Below, in pieces: positions 12,230 to 24,743 of a stretch of 64,000 nt of DNA. Each line of letters begins with the position of its first letter. Positions within the stretch are counted from its first letter, which is position 1. Source of the stretch: Balaenoptera acutorostrata (Eukaryota > Chordata > Mammalia > Artiodactyla > Balaenopteridae); contig NC_080081.1 of assembly GCF_949987535.1 (NCBI RefSeq), forward strand, positions 70,453,603 to 70,517,602, given 5' to 3'. The position numbers and the translations under genes were made by a program. The notes beneath the pieces are model-generated. The model had not been told where the DNA came from. It searched no databases and saw only the letters and a program-made list of their open reading frames with translations.

Positions 12230-12734
12230 TATGTTCCTATAAAAGGGTTTCATCTTCAAGAAATTCATGGAAAAGACTCTGACAAGTACAGGTTTCTGGT
12301 AACTGACTGTACTGCTGAACTGAATGAATAAGCATTTTCAGAACTCTAATGAAAAACTGATGAACTCATAAAAGTGCTAACAAAAGATCAAGATGAAAAA
12401 AAAAATTAATTACATGGGACTGAGTGAACTGATGAGGATGAGTATAATTTTTGTGACTTTCTGTTTGAATTAAAAAAAAAAAAATCCCAGAAGGACTCAG
12501 AGGCAAAGAATATACAAATCAATTTTCACTGCAAAGTAAAGGAGCTGCTACAGTGGAGGATTACTGGACTGAATGTCAATATTATGACATAGTATGAGTG
12601 TGTTTCATGTTTGGTAATTGCAATCATTGTTGCTTTTGTTGTGGTCATCCATGTACAATGCTTGATGTCAGTCTATTTATCTCTCGTAAAAATAAAATAC
12701 AGTGTGTGTGTGTGTGTGTGTGAAAAAAAAAAAA
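12230..12734 (+). mobile_element. Orphan copy of the 3'-transduced sequence, with its own poly(A)
   Basis: This stretch is nearly identical to the last ~490 bp of DNA carried behind the young L1 (33066-33553). I count about nine substitutions by eye plus homopolymer length changes. It has the same AATAAA (12691-12696), the same (TG)n and then its own poly(A) at 12723-12734. Homology starts abruptly at 12230. There is no L1 sequence upstream, so it looks like a 5'-truncated retrocopy that kept only transduced DNA. I could not find a target-site duplication. It could instead be a retrocopy of a cellular 3' UTR that an L1 later picked up. It encodes nothing recognisable. Confidence 0.75.
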
Positions 12735-13129
12735 GAAAAAAAGAATTAATTCTACTAAGGAATAAAAAGACAACTTGAATTAAAAAAAAAAAATGAGAAA
12801 ATGCCTCATCACATAAGTTTAGTAATCATACTTTATGGCAAGTTATCAGGAATATTTAAATAAAATAAAGTAAAATAAAATATAAAATTAAATAACAAAA
12901 AATAACTATGCTTTCCCTAAGAGGAATTCCAGAGTGTAAAAAATCCTTTCCTCCTCGTGACAATAATTACACAAAATATATCCCAATGTTATATACCAGT
13001 TTATACACTGGGCTTGTTATAAATTATTTTTTATAAAACTCAAATTAATTTTTGTATCCTCAGACATTCATTAAAAATACCTCTATTAATTCATTCATCC
13101 AATGAACAAATACTTGGAAAATAGTTATT
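12735..13129. other. A-rich and AT-rich spacer
   Basis: A-rich runs continue to about 12795, followed by a 'aaataaaataaagtaaaata' low-complexity patch at 12857-12900. No gene seen. Confidence 0.45.
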
Positions 13130-14035
13130 GCCCATTTCCCTCTTCTTGTGTCTATTACTATCACCAGAAATATATCGGGGTGTCCATTTTCCTGTACTTA
13201 ACAGCACTGGAAAATATTTGAAAACATTTTGAAAATCGTAAATGAAAATTACAGCTTATAGTGCTTTTAATTGGTATATCTTTGAGTCCTAATGAGATTG
13301 AACTCAGTTATCTCTGTTTCTGCCTCTACAAATTGCCTGCTCATGTACTTTACTCATTTTTAATTGAGTTTTCACATGTTTCCTGTTGATTTATAACAAT
13401 TTTAATCAATACATATCATTTATCTCCCCTAGTTGCAAATAGATTTGCTCAATTTATTAGTTTTTTTTAATTTGGACTTTATTTCTTTTGAGTTTCTTCC
13501 TATAGTGATAAGTAGAAGGCCTTTTTCATCCCCAAACCATGCCAGTATTTAGCTACATTTGCCCCTCGTAGCTTCATTTAATCCATGAGATTATATATTT
13601 GTGTATTATTTATTTAACTAAAAGTAAAATAAAAATAAATACATTAATTATATCCTGTCCTCCCTCTAAAAATCCTAATCAGATGTTGATTGATAGTAAT
13701 TTATTTTATAGGCTAACTAGACAAGAAGAACAGATACTGTTACAGTATTAGGTGATTCTGTTCAGGAATGTGTTATTTCTCTCCGTTTATTCATGGGTTT
13801 CCTTATGTCTTTCACTAAATTGTATATTTTTCTATATAAATTCATTATAAATCCTGCATATTCTCTTTAAGTTTACTCTTATATCTTTTATATCTCTATT
13901 GTTATTGTTAAGGGGCTCTTTTCTCCATGATGTTTTCTAACAGGGTGCTTGTTACAGAAAATCTATTCATATATAATTAGAGCTCTTTTAACTTCTGATT
14001 ATATTTGGTTGAAGCTATTTGTCCAGGGAGATAAT
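13130..14035 (-). repeat. Ancient L1 (L1M-type) remnant, antisense
   Basis: From about 13780 the plus strand reads like antisense L1 ORF2: 'tctttcactaaattgtatat', then 'ctattgttattgttaagggg', then 'atgttttctaacagggtgct'. The part before it ('atgtactttactcattttta' and 'gatttataacaattttaatc') resembles other antisense L1 segments. Many substitutions and indels leave no coding potential. The left boundary is uncertain. Confidence 0.6.
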
Positions 14036-14084
14036 CCTATCACTTCCTGATTGTCTATCATAATTTAACATCTCCATGACTCAG

Positions 14085-14220
14085 TTTCTCCTAATCTCTA
14101 AAGATGGATAAAGTGCCCACCTGACAGGTGTGCTGTGATGATTGAGGGATTTAATACCTATAAAACTCTTACCCCTGTGCCCCGCACAGAGCAAACACCA
14201 TAGAAGTGTTCCTTGTGGTG
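14085..14220 (+). repeat. MIR SINE fragment
   Basis: 'tgactcagtttctcctaatc', 'gtgctgtgatgattgaggga' and 'agagcaaacaccatagaagt' follow the sense MIR core and 3' part. Confidence 0.65.
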
Positions 14221-17190
14221 GTAGTTTTTGATGTTGTTCCTATTATATTCCCTGGTGGGTTTCAGCATCCAGTGCATTTCTCAGTCTTCTTTTTTAGGAT
14301 CAAAATGTGCCAGTTCATATTCATTCTTTTCTCCAGCTCGTTTTGTTCCAATCAAAAATTGTTAGGATGGTCTGGCTAAGATTCCCTTCACTTTGCCCAG
14401 GTAGTCATTTCCCTTGCGAGCGTGAAATTGCCAGCTTATTGCTCCCTCTCCCGTGTCTATCTTTCTTGCACCACATATTAAATAAACTCCTCGGCATCTC
14501 TGTGCATGGGTTGCACTCCTCCACTGTTGCCAGGCTCCACTACTTCTCCCCTGTTCCGTTATTTTGGTCACTTCAGTCAGCAAGCAAGGTCGTTAAATTA
14601 CAGGTTCAGAATCTCATCCTGGACCAGAAATGACCTCTCTTCTCTTTTTACATCCTAACTACTGTTTTGATCTGTTCTTCCTCCTAATTATCTGTAATAT
14701 CTTCTCCAACACTCGTGCATTTGTCTATGGATCCCCTCTTTACCCCTTTCCCCCTCTTCATGTATAATAAGTAAGGGTGCTGTCAACCTTAACCAGAGCA
14801 AAGAACAGTTTCATTTAAGCCAAAAAAAAAAAAAAAAGTTTATTCAAAATAGCAGAGGAATTGCAATTCAGGACGAACAATTTGGGTGAATCATAGACAA
14901 GTCCAGAGAGCAAAGATGGGAACATTCTTTTATAGAGGAAAGGAGGAAGTTGGGAGCGGTTGTTTTGAGCAAAAATTCACTGGAGAAAAATGAGAGTTCC
15001 GAATCTAATTTTGAGTTAGGTTTCCTTAACACATTTTCATAGTGCTTAAAAATTTTCAGATGTTTTCTATTAGGAAAGATACAGGGTTATATGCAAACAC
15101 TGTCAGAAGCATAGTCAAGGTAAAGATCCTAATTAACACCCAAGTAGAAATCTCTTACATGTCTAGTTCTGTGCCAAGAGAATCAATCAGTGGTTAGAGC
15201 AGGAAATTAAAAAATCAGTCTGAAAATAAACTTTGTCATCTCCTCCAGTTATAATAATTCCTTGTCTCAATCTGTAAATTGTGCTTTGCTAAAATTAAAT
15301 TTTGGTAGCTACAAGCAATAAGTATTTAATTCATATCTATAAAAGCAAAAGAGAGCAATTTATTATCAATAAAATGTATTTTCCTCTTAATCCTTCTCTG
15401 GCATTGCTAATGAATTATGTTGGACTAATTTTTTTTTTTTTATTTCCTTTCAAAGAATTACCTTCAGTGTAGAATGAAGCACTTGCTACACTAAAGAACT
15501 CAGTGGAAGAATTATTTGAGACCCCTAACATGAAGTCACTGGGGAGGGAATTTTACACATGATTCAGTTCCTCAAGGATCCCAATCAGAAGGGCAAATCT
15601 GTGCAGGGATCAAATCAAAAGTCACACAAAGGCCTCATTTGATTGACTAGATAAGGAAACCACATCGTTTCCAAAAATCTAAATCTCTTGGCCCCAAGGA
15701 AGGGAAAATTTGGATTGTTCCAAGGTTTAAAATTCCTTAGCACTGAGTTAAAATCTGCTTGGAATAGACTTCTAAACATGTGTTTGGTCTAGACATGCTA
15801 CTTCAAATAGAGTGACATTTTGCTTATAAAGTTTGCCAAGGTCAAAGGACCTTTTTAAAAGGACTTATATTTTTTTCTCTTTCTTTTTTTCTTTTTCTCC
15901 TTCTTTCCTTGCTATTGCACACTCTAAAAAAATTCCTTCTCGCCTGCTAAGTAGATTTCCATGTTTCATCATTTAGGACCTGTATGTCACCTTGGAGTAG
16001 GGGAGGGCATTTTACCAGAAATGCTTTTCCTCTGCATATATTTATTATATTCATATCTACATCTATATATTTTATTGTATACCTTAAATGCTTTGGAATT
16101 GGCTTGAGAGGGATCAAGCAGCAGCCAGCCACAGATTCCAGACCAAATTCAACCTCTGTTCAGAATTTCCTAGATGATGGAATTGACCTAGATTCTGAGC
16201 TCCATTTGTAGTATCTCTTTAGGGACTAACTAGACCAATATTCCAGGATTTGTAAAAATTCTGAAGGGTCTTCCGGTGACAGTGAAAGCCTCGGGAAGGT
16301 AGGTGGGAGAGTAACTGAAATCCCCGCGTCTCAACCTGGCTCAGAATTAAAGGGAATCACAGGTTTACTGTTCACTGAAGAGAAACAAATGCCCCATTAC
16401 ACAGAAGGGATTAGGACCCGGAGGAGTGTTTATACATTCTAAACGGACTTGCTGTTTGCCTCAGGGTGCAGGGCTGAGAATCATAGACTGCATTAAAAAT
16501 GGATGCCTGTCTGTGAACTGGAATCACAAAATGAATGCTACCCAGGGTGAATCATCCTTTAGAACTTCAAGTCATATTGAAATGAGAACCTTGATCCCAT
16601 AAAGGATTTGTAGATTTTTGTCTCAGAGTTAATCTGGGAATATATTCTTATCACACAACAGGAAAGTCCCCTCCTGAATTTTACATAACCACCCTTCAGT
16701 GGCCTCAGATGATAGCACAGAAGAAAGGAAAAGTATAACTTCTCTGATGACCTGGGTGAGCAATGATGCTTTTCCTGAGAGGCAGGACTGATGTGTAGCT
16801 TGGAATATCCCGTGTCTGCAAACCGTGGGTTTAGTGTGTGTGTTTGTGTGTGTGTGGATGTGCTATGTGAATTTCCACCTGCTGCCTCTATTTCACAAAT
16901 AAATATTAACACAGATGTTTGGAAATGAAGGAAAGAAAGCCAAGATCATTTTCAAATTTTCTAACTTCATAGGGTGTGTGTGTGTGTGTATGTGTGTGTG
17001 TGAATATGTGTATGTTGACACAACATAATTTTAAATAAATGGAAAGAAAATGCATAATCTTTCTATTTGCTATGCCCCACAATCTAAACCACCTTTAGAG
17101 GATGACTTTAAAGTTGACTGCTAAAAAAATCATGAAGCAAATAAAGCAAATGAAATTAAAATTGACATGTGAGTAGAGTTCTCAAATATA
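14221..17190. other. Spacer with simple repeats, nothing recognised
   Basis: An A16 run lies at 14822-14837 and a pyrimidine-rich patch at 15870-15910. Short (TG)n tracts occur at 16834-16856 and 16975-17002. No open frame here shows a recognisable domain. The block after 14838 ('tttattcaaaatagcagagg') may be an LTR-like repeat, but I cannot identify it. Confidence 0.35.
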
Positions 17191-17335
17191 ATGTATACAG
17201 TCAATCAATAATTATATTTTGAGCACATACACGTGAAGGGGGTTTGCAAGACAGTATGTAGATGATAAAGATGAATCACGCTTGGATTCTGTTCATGGTA
17301 CTTGTTCTCGTAGGGTACATGATGCTATAAAAAAA
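17191..17335 (-). repeat. L2/L3-like fragment, antisense
   Basis: 'cagtcaatcaataattatat' then 'tttgagcacatac' and a later 'gatgataaagatgaat' resemble the antisense 3' region of L2 or L3. It is worn and the family is uncertain. Confidence 0.35.
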
Positions 17336-19830
17336 TGATATCTCATATATGCAAATAGTAATGCATATAAAGAAACAATATTTTAAAAAAGCATCATGCA
17401 AAGTAGACTGCTATAAATGCCATGACAGAGATGTAAATAATTCCTCCTGGGATTTTCAGAAGAAATATTGTTTCTATTGAGCTAGGGGGAGATGATTGTA
17501 GAGGGGCTTTCTTCCTGGCCCCGAGGGATGGATGGCCTTTGGACGTCTCCAGGCCAGAACATAAGAGGATAGAATTCAATGGGTTTTTGCCCAACACTGT
17601 ACCATCTAAGGTCATCCTCAGGCATTACTGTAAAATGGATGGAATTAGCTTTGTGTGCTTCTTTAGCTTCACTTTCCTTTTCCTAACTAAATGAGCTGAC
17701 TTGATAATTTGACAAACTAACCCATGCAAATACATTAATGGCTAATAAGGGTGAAATTCTACTTTTCCCAGCTACTTATGTTTTAACTCTTACTACTGTA
17801 AAACAGCTATTCCTTATATAAATGACTATTCAGATATAACTTGGGCTGAAATCTGTGGAGATGTATTTGTCTTTTTTTTATTTTGCCTTCTAATCACCTT
17901 TTTATTTGTAATCTAGGGCAGGGCAGCCTAGATAGCCCCATACTTGTCAGCACTGCTCCCTTAGAGCAAAGCCAGATCTAGATTAGAATCAAACATTTGG
18001 ACGATGTCCAGGGGCCAACTTCAGTGAAACTGTGGGTTGGCATCTTTTAAGCTGGGTGAAACAAAAGAGACAACTTTGATGCCCACTATTATTTTAAAAC
18101 CATGGGTCAATATCAAGAAATGCTGTTGTTAGGAAAAAAAACTAAAATTGAGGGGTCAAATCTGGGAGGGGAGAATGCAGCAAAGGTGACATAAAGCACA
18201 GAGGTGATGCTTCTGTGATTCTGTGAGAAAAGAGCCAAATAGAGTAATGAGTGCCATGGCCTTGGAAGTCCTGTCCTTTGTGTGGGAGGAGCTAATGTGG
18301 GTGATGGGCTGGAACTGGCCCGGTCACAGTGTTGTTAGGGTTCCCTATGCCCACCATGGAGTTAGCCCCAGCAAAGTTAAGGTTACACAACCCTAAGTGC
18401 TGCAAAGACGGGTGAGAGACCTGGTTTTAGGGACATATGGAAATTGTTCTCATTAGTTAGGCAGAATAAAGAATGCTAATGAAAGATAAACAAATGCTTT
18501 TCCTCTCAGATGTCCAGGTTGCCCTGGCAACCTCGGGGAGTACATCTGTTACTTTGGAAAGGCCCTTGTATATATCTTTATGTTCATAATATCTCCTGCT
18601 TGAATTGGAGTATTTGTCCTCGTTCCAGCATGTCTGGGCTATGTCTTTTTTTTTTTTTTTTCTCAACACACAGAGACTCCTAGCTTTATGCCGTCTCTGG
18701 TAGGTACTGCTGGGTGACTGTCCAACACTCACCAACTTTTCCTCACAAATTGAAGCCTGTTCCCGTTTGGACAGCAGTGTGCCCAGGCCCAGAAGTAATT
18801 GTGATTTGTCTAACTCTTAGCCAATCACGACCATCCCTTTTCCCCTCAGCAGAACGTGGTCCGCGGTGGTTGGCATTTGACTCAGACTGCTGAGGCATCT
18901 AGGAAAGATTCTTCTCCCTGATAAGTGGCATGGATGGCATAAGGAAAAAATTTTTCTCCATTCTTTGCTGCTTGAGGATGTGACTCTTGGAGGTGCAGGA
19001 GCCTTTTTTTTTTTTTGAGCCTGAGGAGAAGCATATTTGACACATTGAGGATGGAAGAGCAAAAAGACAAAATGTCTTTGATAGCACTATTGAGCCATAA
19101 ACTCTGGATTTCTCGCTTAGTAAAAAATTCGTTTGTTTATGGTTTAATTCATTTTTATTTGGACATTCTTTTACTTGCAATTCACATTCTAAAGGACATA
19201 TCCATTGAGCTTTCAGCTGAGGAGCTGGGGAAAGCTGTGAATTAATAAGGGAGCTTAAAAGAATAGCCACCAAAATGGTAGCAAAGTTTGGATGGCATTT
19301 GTTTCTTAAAATAGATCGTTGCCTTTTGCCATCTTTTCCAGTGCAGGACACAACTTTCGGGTCTCAATTTTCCGAAATGGCCGGGCTTTGTCTCGTAATG
19401 GGGTCGTAGGGACTTGCTTCTATCTTCTGCCTGCCTGACTTCTTCTTCTACATCTCAAGCACCGTGGTTCCTCCCTCACTCACGGGATGGCTCTTCTTAT
19501 CTTGATCCTCTTCTTTCCATCCCCTTTCGTTAACGTCACCTGCTGCCCAAACATTAACTCTCTTTTCTTAAAAAACAACTCTTCAACGTGAACTCCCCCT
19601 TTCCTTTGCAGTCCAGACATGAAGTTTCAATTGCCTAAGGCCCATTCATTTCTGGGTGTTCCACTAGCAACACAAACATGTGCTGAACCAAAAGAAACAC
19701 CTCCCCTGAAAATCCTGATATCTCCATTTCTGATAATATCAGTATCACACTCTGGGCTCTCAAGTCCTTTGGCTCTTCCTTCTCCCATACCACATCCAAA
19801 CCATCCACTGCTGTCAATTCTGAATCCCCT
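17336..19830. other. Spacer, nothing recognised
   Basis: Poly(T) runs occur at 18644-18661 and 19003-19016. The second has only a 6-bp flanking repeat, too short to call an insertion. Overlapping open frames around 18817-19351 on both strands share no domain signal. Confidence 0.35.
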
Positions 19831-19879
19831 CCCTCCCTTTTCCCCTCCTCTCCATTCCCCCTGCCTCCGGTCTAGCTCA

Positions 19880-20110
19880 GCACGGAGTCCTACCTGAACC
19901 TCTGTAACAGACTCAAATCGAGACCTTCTTAAGAAACTTCTACCCTCCAGTCCAACTCCCCCACAGTTGCCATAGTGTGCCTCCTTAATCAGAAGACTTC
20001 AAAAGCAGCCTCCCCTTCTGAATGAAGCACAAACTCCTCACTGTGCTATTCTAGGCCCCCTGGAACACACCTAACTTATCATTTTAGCTTTATCTCTTGT
20101 TATTTATCTG
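19880..20110 (+). repeat. L2 LINE fragment
   Basis: 'gcacaaactcctcactgtgc' and 'tattctaggccccctggaac' match the sense L2 3' region (usual form 'tccaaactccttagcatggc'). It is old and non-coding. Confidence 0.6.
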
Positions 20111-20224
20111 CTCCTTTTCTGTGCTCCTAGTTAAGCATGACTAATGCCACTATAACATTACTCTTCCCACCAGCAACCACAGCTACTATTACTTATCTCT
20201 GATGTTACCATGACTGTCATAATA

Positions 20225-20249
20225 CTACTGTCTCTCTTAATGGTGAACA
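20225..20249 (-). repeat. MIR SINE, left part (split by an L1)
   Basis: This short segment plus 20589-20880 together form one antisense MIR ('taatggtgaacatttgctga' continuing into 'attcttaatatgtgccaagc'). An antisense L1 tail inserted between them and duplicated the 10-bp target tttgctgaat. Confidence 0.6.
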
Positions 20250-20259
20250 TTTGCTGAAT

Positions 20260-20578
20260 ATTTTTTATTAATTTTTCTTGGCATATGGTTACTTTACAAT
20301 GTTGTATTAGCCTCCACTGCACAACAAAATGAATCAGCCATACATATACAGATATCCCCTCCCTTTTGGACTTCCCTCCCATTTAGGTTACCACAGTGCA
20401 TTAGGTAGAGTTCCCTGTACTACACAGTATGTTCCCATCCGCTGTCTATTTTATACATAGTATCAATAACGTATATGTGTCAATCCCAGTCTCCCAATTC
20501 CTTCCACCCCACCCCTTTCCCCCTTGGTATTCATACATTTGTTCTCTATGTCTGTGTCCCTATTTCCGCTTTGCAGCC
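20260..20578 (-). mobile_element. 5'-truncated L1 3' end, antisense, with TSD
   Basis: The plus strand carries the reverse complement of the cetartiodactyl L1 3' UTR, matching the 3' UTRs at 32.4 and 37.5 kb in this window ('ctctatgtctgtgtccctat', 'cccccttggtattcatac', 'gtcaatcccagtctcccaat'). It is flanked by the direct repeat tttgctgaat at 20250-20259 and 20579-20588. Only the 3' UTR and the tail were copied. It retains 3' UTR bases that the young full-length L1 lacks, so it derives from another L1 subfamily. Confidence 0.85.
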
Positions 20579-20588
20579 TTTGCTGAAT

Positions 20589-20880
20589 TCTTAATATGTG
20601 CCAAGCACTGTGCTTAAGCACTTTCGTGCAGTCACCAATCACTGACCACCCACAATGTGCTCGGCAGGTGTTGAAGGTACAATGAAACAAACAGAGCTTA
20701 TAGCTTCAATCCCCTTCTCTGTTTTAATTCTTGCCATGATCTTCTGCAGGTAGGTATTGCTGCAATCAACATCATTTTAAAGATGAGTAAACCGAGGCTT
20801 AGAGAGTTTAAGTAACCCAAGCAAGGACTTAGAGATAAGAAGTGCAAGCTTCCAGATCTCTCCTGGTCCAGACCCCCATG
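20589..20880 (-). repeat. MIR SINE, right part
   Basis: 'tgtgccaagcactgtgctta', 'aaagatgagtaaaccgaggc' and 'ttaagtaacccaagcaagga' are the antisense MIR core and 5' part. There is some extra sequence inside (about 20640-20730). Confidence 0.75.
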
Positions 20881-20924
20881 CCATCTACTCCACCTGTGTC
20901 TTCCTCCTTCCCCACATGCCCACT

Positions 20925-21050
20925 CATTGACCCCAGCTCCTTGAGGGGAGGGATGGCGTCGTATTTTCCTCTCTAGCTCCTACACCGCGCAGCACAGTGA
21001 GCAGCACCTCTACAGCTCAATACATTTTTGGAGGTTAAATGAAATAAAAG
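20925..21050 (+). repeat. L2 LINE 3' end
   Basis: 'cagctccttgaggggaggga', 'gcgcagcacagtgagcagca' and 'ctcaatacatttttggagg' match the sense L2 terminus. Confidence 0.65.
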
Positions 21051-21809
21051 TAAAAGCCCTCATGACATCACTCCTGAAGGGTGAAATCTCCCAATCAGGC
21101 TCTCGTAATGCTGAGTAAGGGCCTCTCCCAGAGTGATCAGTGTCTCCTAACTGTCTGAAATAGAAGATGACATGCCTCACCCACAGCTTCTAATACAAGA
21201 TTTCATTGGTTTATCTGTCCCTGTGTTTAATAAGCAAGATTAATATCCACTTTAAATTCAATTGATAAGATGGTGTTGCCTAATCCCATGTCCATTCCTC
21301 TTTCCAGTATGCACTACTGCACTCTGCTAACGTCCCATCATGTTCTGCTACAATGCGTTAAGGGCAAGATTGGTGACATTCATTTGGAATCAGACACCTG
21401 TTATCAATTTGGAGAGCGGCTTATACATCCTGCTTCAAAATGTCCAGGGGGCCAATGGAGATGAATGAGGCGTAGTTAATGTCCCTGCCGCTTTGCCTAG
21501 CTCCTCTTTACACAGAAAACCATGGAGAAATGCCCTGCTCAATATAGTCTAACACAATCAGCATGGAAAGAATCATCTTTAGCACAAATGACCACAGACT
21601 TTTGCTCGTCTAGCTTCTTTCATCAACCTCTCACAGGACTCGAGTGACGCTTCCTTTCCTTTTCTCAGCTTTGACACCACAGAAATTCCAGTCTCTCCAG
21701 TTAAGAGATGGAGAACCTGTAGGCGAGTTCTAACAGTATCAAATGACATGCAAAAGTCAATGATAAGTGCAGAGCATTCCAAGAATGCAAGCATTTAGGG
21801 CAAAATGTG
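21051..21809. other. Spacer, nothing recognised
   Basis: No gene, RNA or repeat I can support. Short frames (64-71 codons) show no motif. Confidence 0.35.
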
Positions 21810-21955
21810 GATCAACCATTCAACAAATATGAATTGAGTATCTACTGTCCAGAGACCATCTTCTGTGCTGGGGAGATCAAAATGAACAAGACAGATTGCC
21901 TGCCTTTAGGGGAGCAGCCAGACCAGCAGTCACGTTCCAATGTGCTGTGATAACT
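21810..21955 (-). repeat. L2/MIR3-like fragment, antisense
   Basis: 'caaccattcaacaaatatga' then 'tctgtgctggggagatcaaa' and 'atgaacaagacagattgcct' follow the common antisense order of L2-type 3' ends. Confidence 0.55.
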
Positions 21956-22291
21956 CTTCTGATAAGATGCACCCAAAAGCTATGAAGGCACCCAGCAGGG
22001 GCACTTTCATTTGGAAGCTCAAGAGAATTCTCCAGAAGAGTTGGTAGATAGGCTGCAGGAGTAGGGATGGTATATGTAATAAACCAGAGGTACAAAGCCT
22101 GGAACTTGAGGAGAAATAAGGGTCAGAGATAAATGATAGAGTCAGTATGTGGAGAAGTTGTATGGAGACTAAGAAAAATATATATTTAGAATCCAGAATT
22201 ATTGGCCATTGGTGCAATTTAATATATCACTCTTGAATCGGAGATGCCAAAACAAACCATCCTCATCCAAAATTTTAAATGTAATCTGCAC

Positions 22292-22795
22292 TGTGGGAGA
22301 CTAAATTTGGCCATGCAGTCTCTGACACGCTTCCATGGAGCAGTGTAGTCTATACCCCACCCTGAGTCTGGGCAGGCTCTGTGACTGCTTTAGCCAATAA
22401 AATACAATGGGTAATGACCCTATGACAACTTCCAGGCCTATGCCTCGAGAGACTGGTAGCTTCCACTTTCTGTCTCTTAAACTCTTACTTTTGGAATCAA
22501 GTGCTCCTACTGTAAGGAAGCCCAAGCCAGCCACCCATAAAGAGATCAATTGGAGGATGAACTGAGGCCCTTGGCCAACAGCGCCAGCTGAGCTCCCATC
22601 TGACAGCCAGAATCTACTTGCCAGCCATGTGAGAGAGTCATTTTGGAAGTGGATCATCCATCACCAGCCAAGCCACCCCAGAGCACGGAGTGAATACAAA
22701 CCATACCTTCCAATCTCTTCACAAATTGCAGATTAATGATTTAAGCCACTAAGTTTTGGGATGATTTGTTACACAGCAATAGATAACTGGAACCA
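22292..22795 (+). mobile_element. Solitary MLT1-type LTR (ERVL-MaLR)
   Basis: An ancient solo LTR about 500 bp long. The 3' part is diagnostic: 'tttaagccactaagttttgg' followed by 'atttgttacacagcaataga' and 'taactggaac', the conserved end of MLT1 LTRs. Upstream are the usual 'tttagccaataaaatacaat' and 'gccatgtgagagagtcattt' blocks. No internal retroviral genes remain. A 118-codon frame on the opposite strand inside it is incidental. Confidence 0.8.
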
Positions 22796-23409
22796 ATACC
22801 TACTTTAAGGAATGGTTCCTGGTGCTTGGCGTACAATGAAAAGATTGCATTGATGAGCCCATAGGGACATTAGAGCTGGTGCTGTTTCTGGTGCAGACCT
22901 CCCTCTATCTTGGTGGGTCATGTACTAAATGAAAGCATTTATGAAGGAAGATGGGACTGAGAGGTGATGTCAGAAAATAACTCTGCCAGATGCTGTCTTT
23001 CAGACTCTCCATTGTGATCAGCCAGACAATAACCTCAGCTGAAACGAACACATGTTCTCAATTAGAACCTATTGATAATAATTGGGAACACAGTACGTGC
23101 CAAGCCTGATCTCTACTAATTGCTATTGAGAGTCTGAAAATCTTAGTGAGAATGGGAGAGAATTTTTTTTAAAACCATCATCTGTATATTTGGCTTTTCA
23201 AACCACTGCCACTCACCTCACAAAACTTTCAGGAAGATTAATGAGATAGTGCTTACAAAGTCTTTGAAATCCAGCAGGACAAAAATCACAAACCAATAGA
23301 AAATGTTGTTAGTTTCTATTGACAGCACTGAAAGCTATTTTTAAGGAAAGAAAAACCAATATGAAAATTTAATAAGCAAACAAACACATATTGCTAATAA
23401 TTTGGCTTG
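22796..23409. other. Spacer, nothing recognised
   Basis: No gene or repeat I can name. A T9 run lies at 23163-23171. Confidence 0.35.
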
Positions 23410-23479
23410 TTTCTGCGACAACAATCCTTCCAGTCACCCAGGCTTGAAATCTGGGTCTCATTTTTAATAACAATTTCAA

Positions 23480-23755
23480 AAATTTTAGATTCTGTCTCCA
23501 CATTATCTTCGCCTCTGCTTTCTTCTCTCCTTTATCACTGTCACTTACCTACTGCAGTATCTCCACACCTATGCTGTTGTCAGCATCCCTAATTGGTCTC
23601 CCTGACTCCAGTTTATCTTCTTCCCAGATCAACAACAGTTTCCAGACTCATTTGTGTTTATGTCACTCTCCTGCTTAAAAACCCATTGTTTCCCATTGCT
23701 TTAGAATCAAGTCGAACTCAGAACTTGCTGTCATGCCTTCTAGGGCACATCCAGA
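23480..23755 (+). repeat. L2 LINE fragment
   Basis: 'tgtcactctcctgcttaaaa' then 'acccattgtttcccattgct' and 'tgccttctagggcacat' match the sense L2 3' half ('aaacccttcaatggctccc'). Worn and non-coding. Confidence 0.65.
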
Positions 23756-24660
23756 AATAGGAGTTCCAACCCAAAGCTCAGTGAAAGGTGGAAACCATAG
23801 CGGGAGGCACGGTGTGCTCCTGGGGACAGGAGAGCACACTGCAGACTCCGTGCTGCCCCGGGTAACTTTCCACTTCATGTTGTGATGATCTGATCTAGTG
23901 AGAAGAGACTAGCCCCTCCCTAGACAGAGACTGAGGAGGACTGTAGCATCCTGCCCAATAATGGAATCAGGCACCGGCGGGTGGTAAGTCCACTGCTTCT
24001 GCTAGGGTCTTGGTAGCTGAAGGAGCATCCATAATAGGTATATAGCTAGAAATGGGTCCCTGCCCTATTACTGTGCACCCAAGTGGGTGCACTTTAAACA
24101 AAGAGAATTAAAGGAAGAAACATATTGCTCTGGAAGATAACGCTGGAAGCCAGGTTCACACCACCAGCAGCTCCCTGCTGTAGAGACCGCTACTTGCTCC
24201 TTTTTTATTCAATGATAGAAGCCTGATGTGTCACTAATGCTATCTGATGCTACGTGGGGCTATCAAGGCCAGCTAGGGAAGGTTTCTTTCCTTCAGTGCT
24301 TACTAAAGAAGTTTCAAACTGGAGCCTCCTGGGTGACATTTAAATTGGATCCAACCCAGTAGGTCTGTTTTATGCAATGTTTACGCTTTCTAATTGTGTG
24401 CCAACATTTTGAAAATCTGGACTTGCCCTCTAAAAAAAGACTAATTTCTAGCTTCCTTTATATATATAAAATCAGGAGGATGAACATTGGTCCATGTGAT
24501 CAAAATCAACCAGAATGCGTGCTGGCTGTCTCGTTAGGACAGCACATTTTGCCACACTCCCCATCTAACCCGCTTCACTCATCTGTGTATTTCTTTCAAG
24601 AAGCACTAGAGTTTGTGAGCCCTGTTTTAGGCTGTTTAGTCTCTGAGAATTCAGTTTTTC
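23756..24660. other. Spacer, nothing recognised
   Basis: No supportable gene. The 182-codon frame 24372-24920 runs through the microsatellite to its right, which translates as alternating Cys-Val, and is rejected. Confidence 0.4.
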
Positions 24661-24672
24661 CCTTGGAAGAGA

Positions 24673-24673
24673 T

Positions 24674-24727
<54 letters not shown>

Positions 24728-24743
24728 AGAGAGAGAGAGAGAG
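24673..24743 (+). repeat. (TG)n microsatellite followed by (GA)n
   Basis: About 25 TG units, almost uninterrupted (one 'tt' near 24680), run directly into nine GA units. A compound dinucleotide repeat, likely polymorphic. Confidence 0.95.

Noticed and set aside
18995..19022. Third poly(A)-only insertion around the T14 run
   Set aside because: The flanking direct repeat is only about 6 bp (gagcct), within chance.
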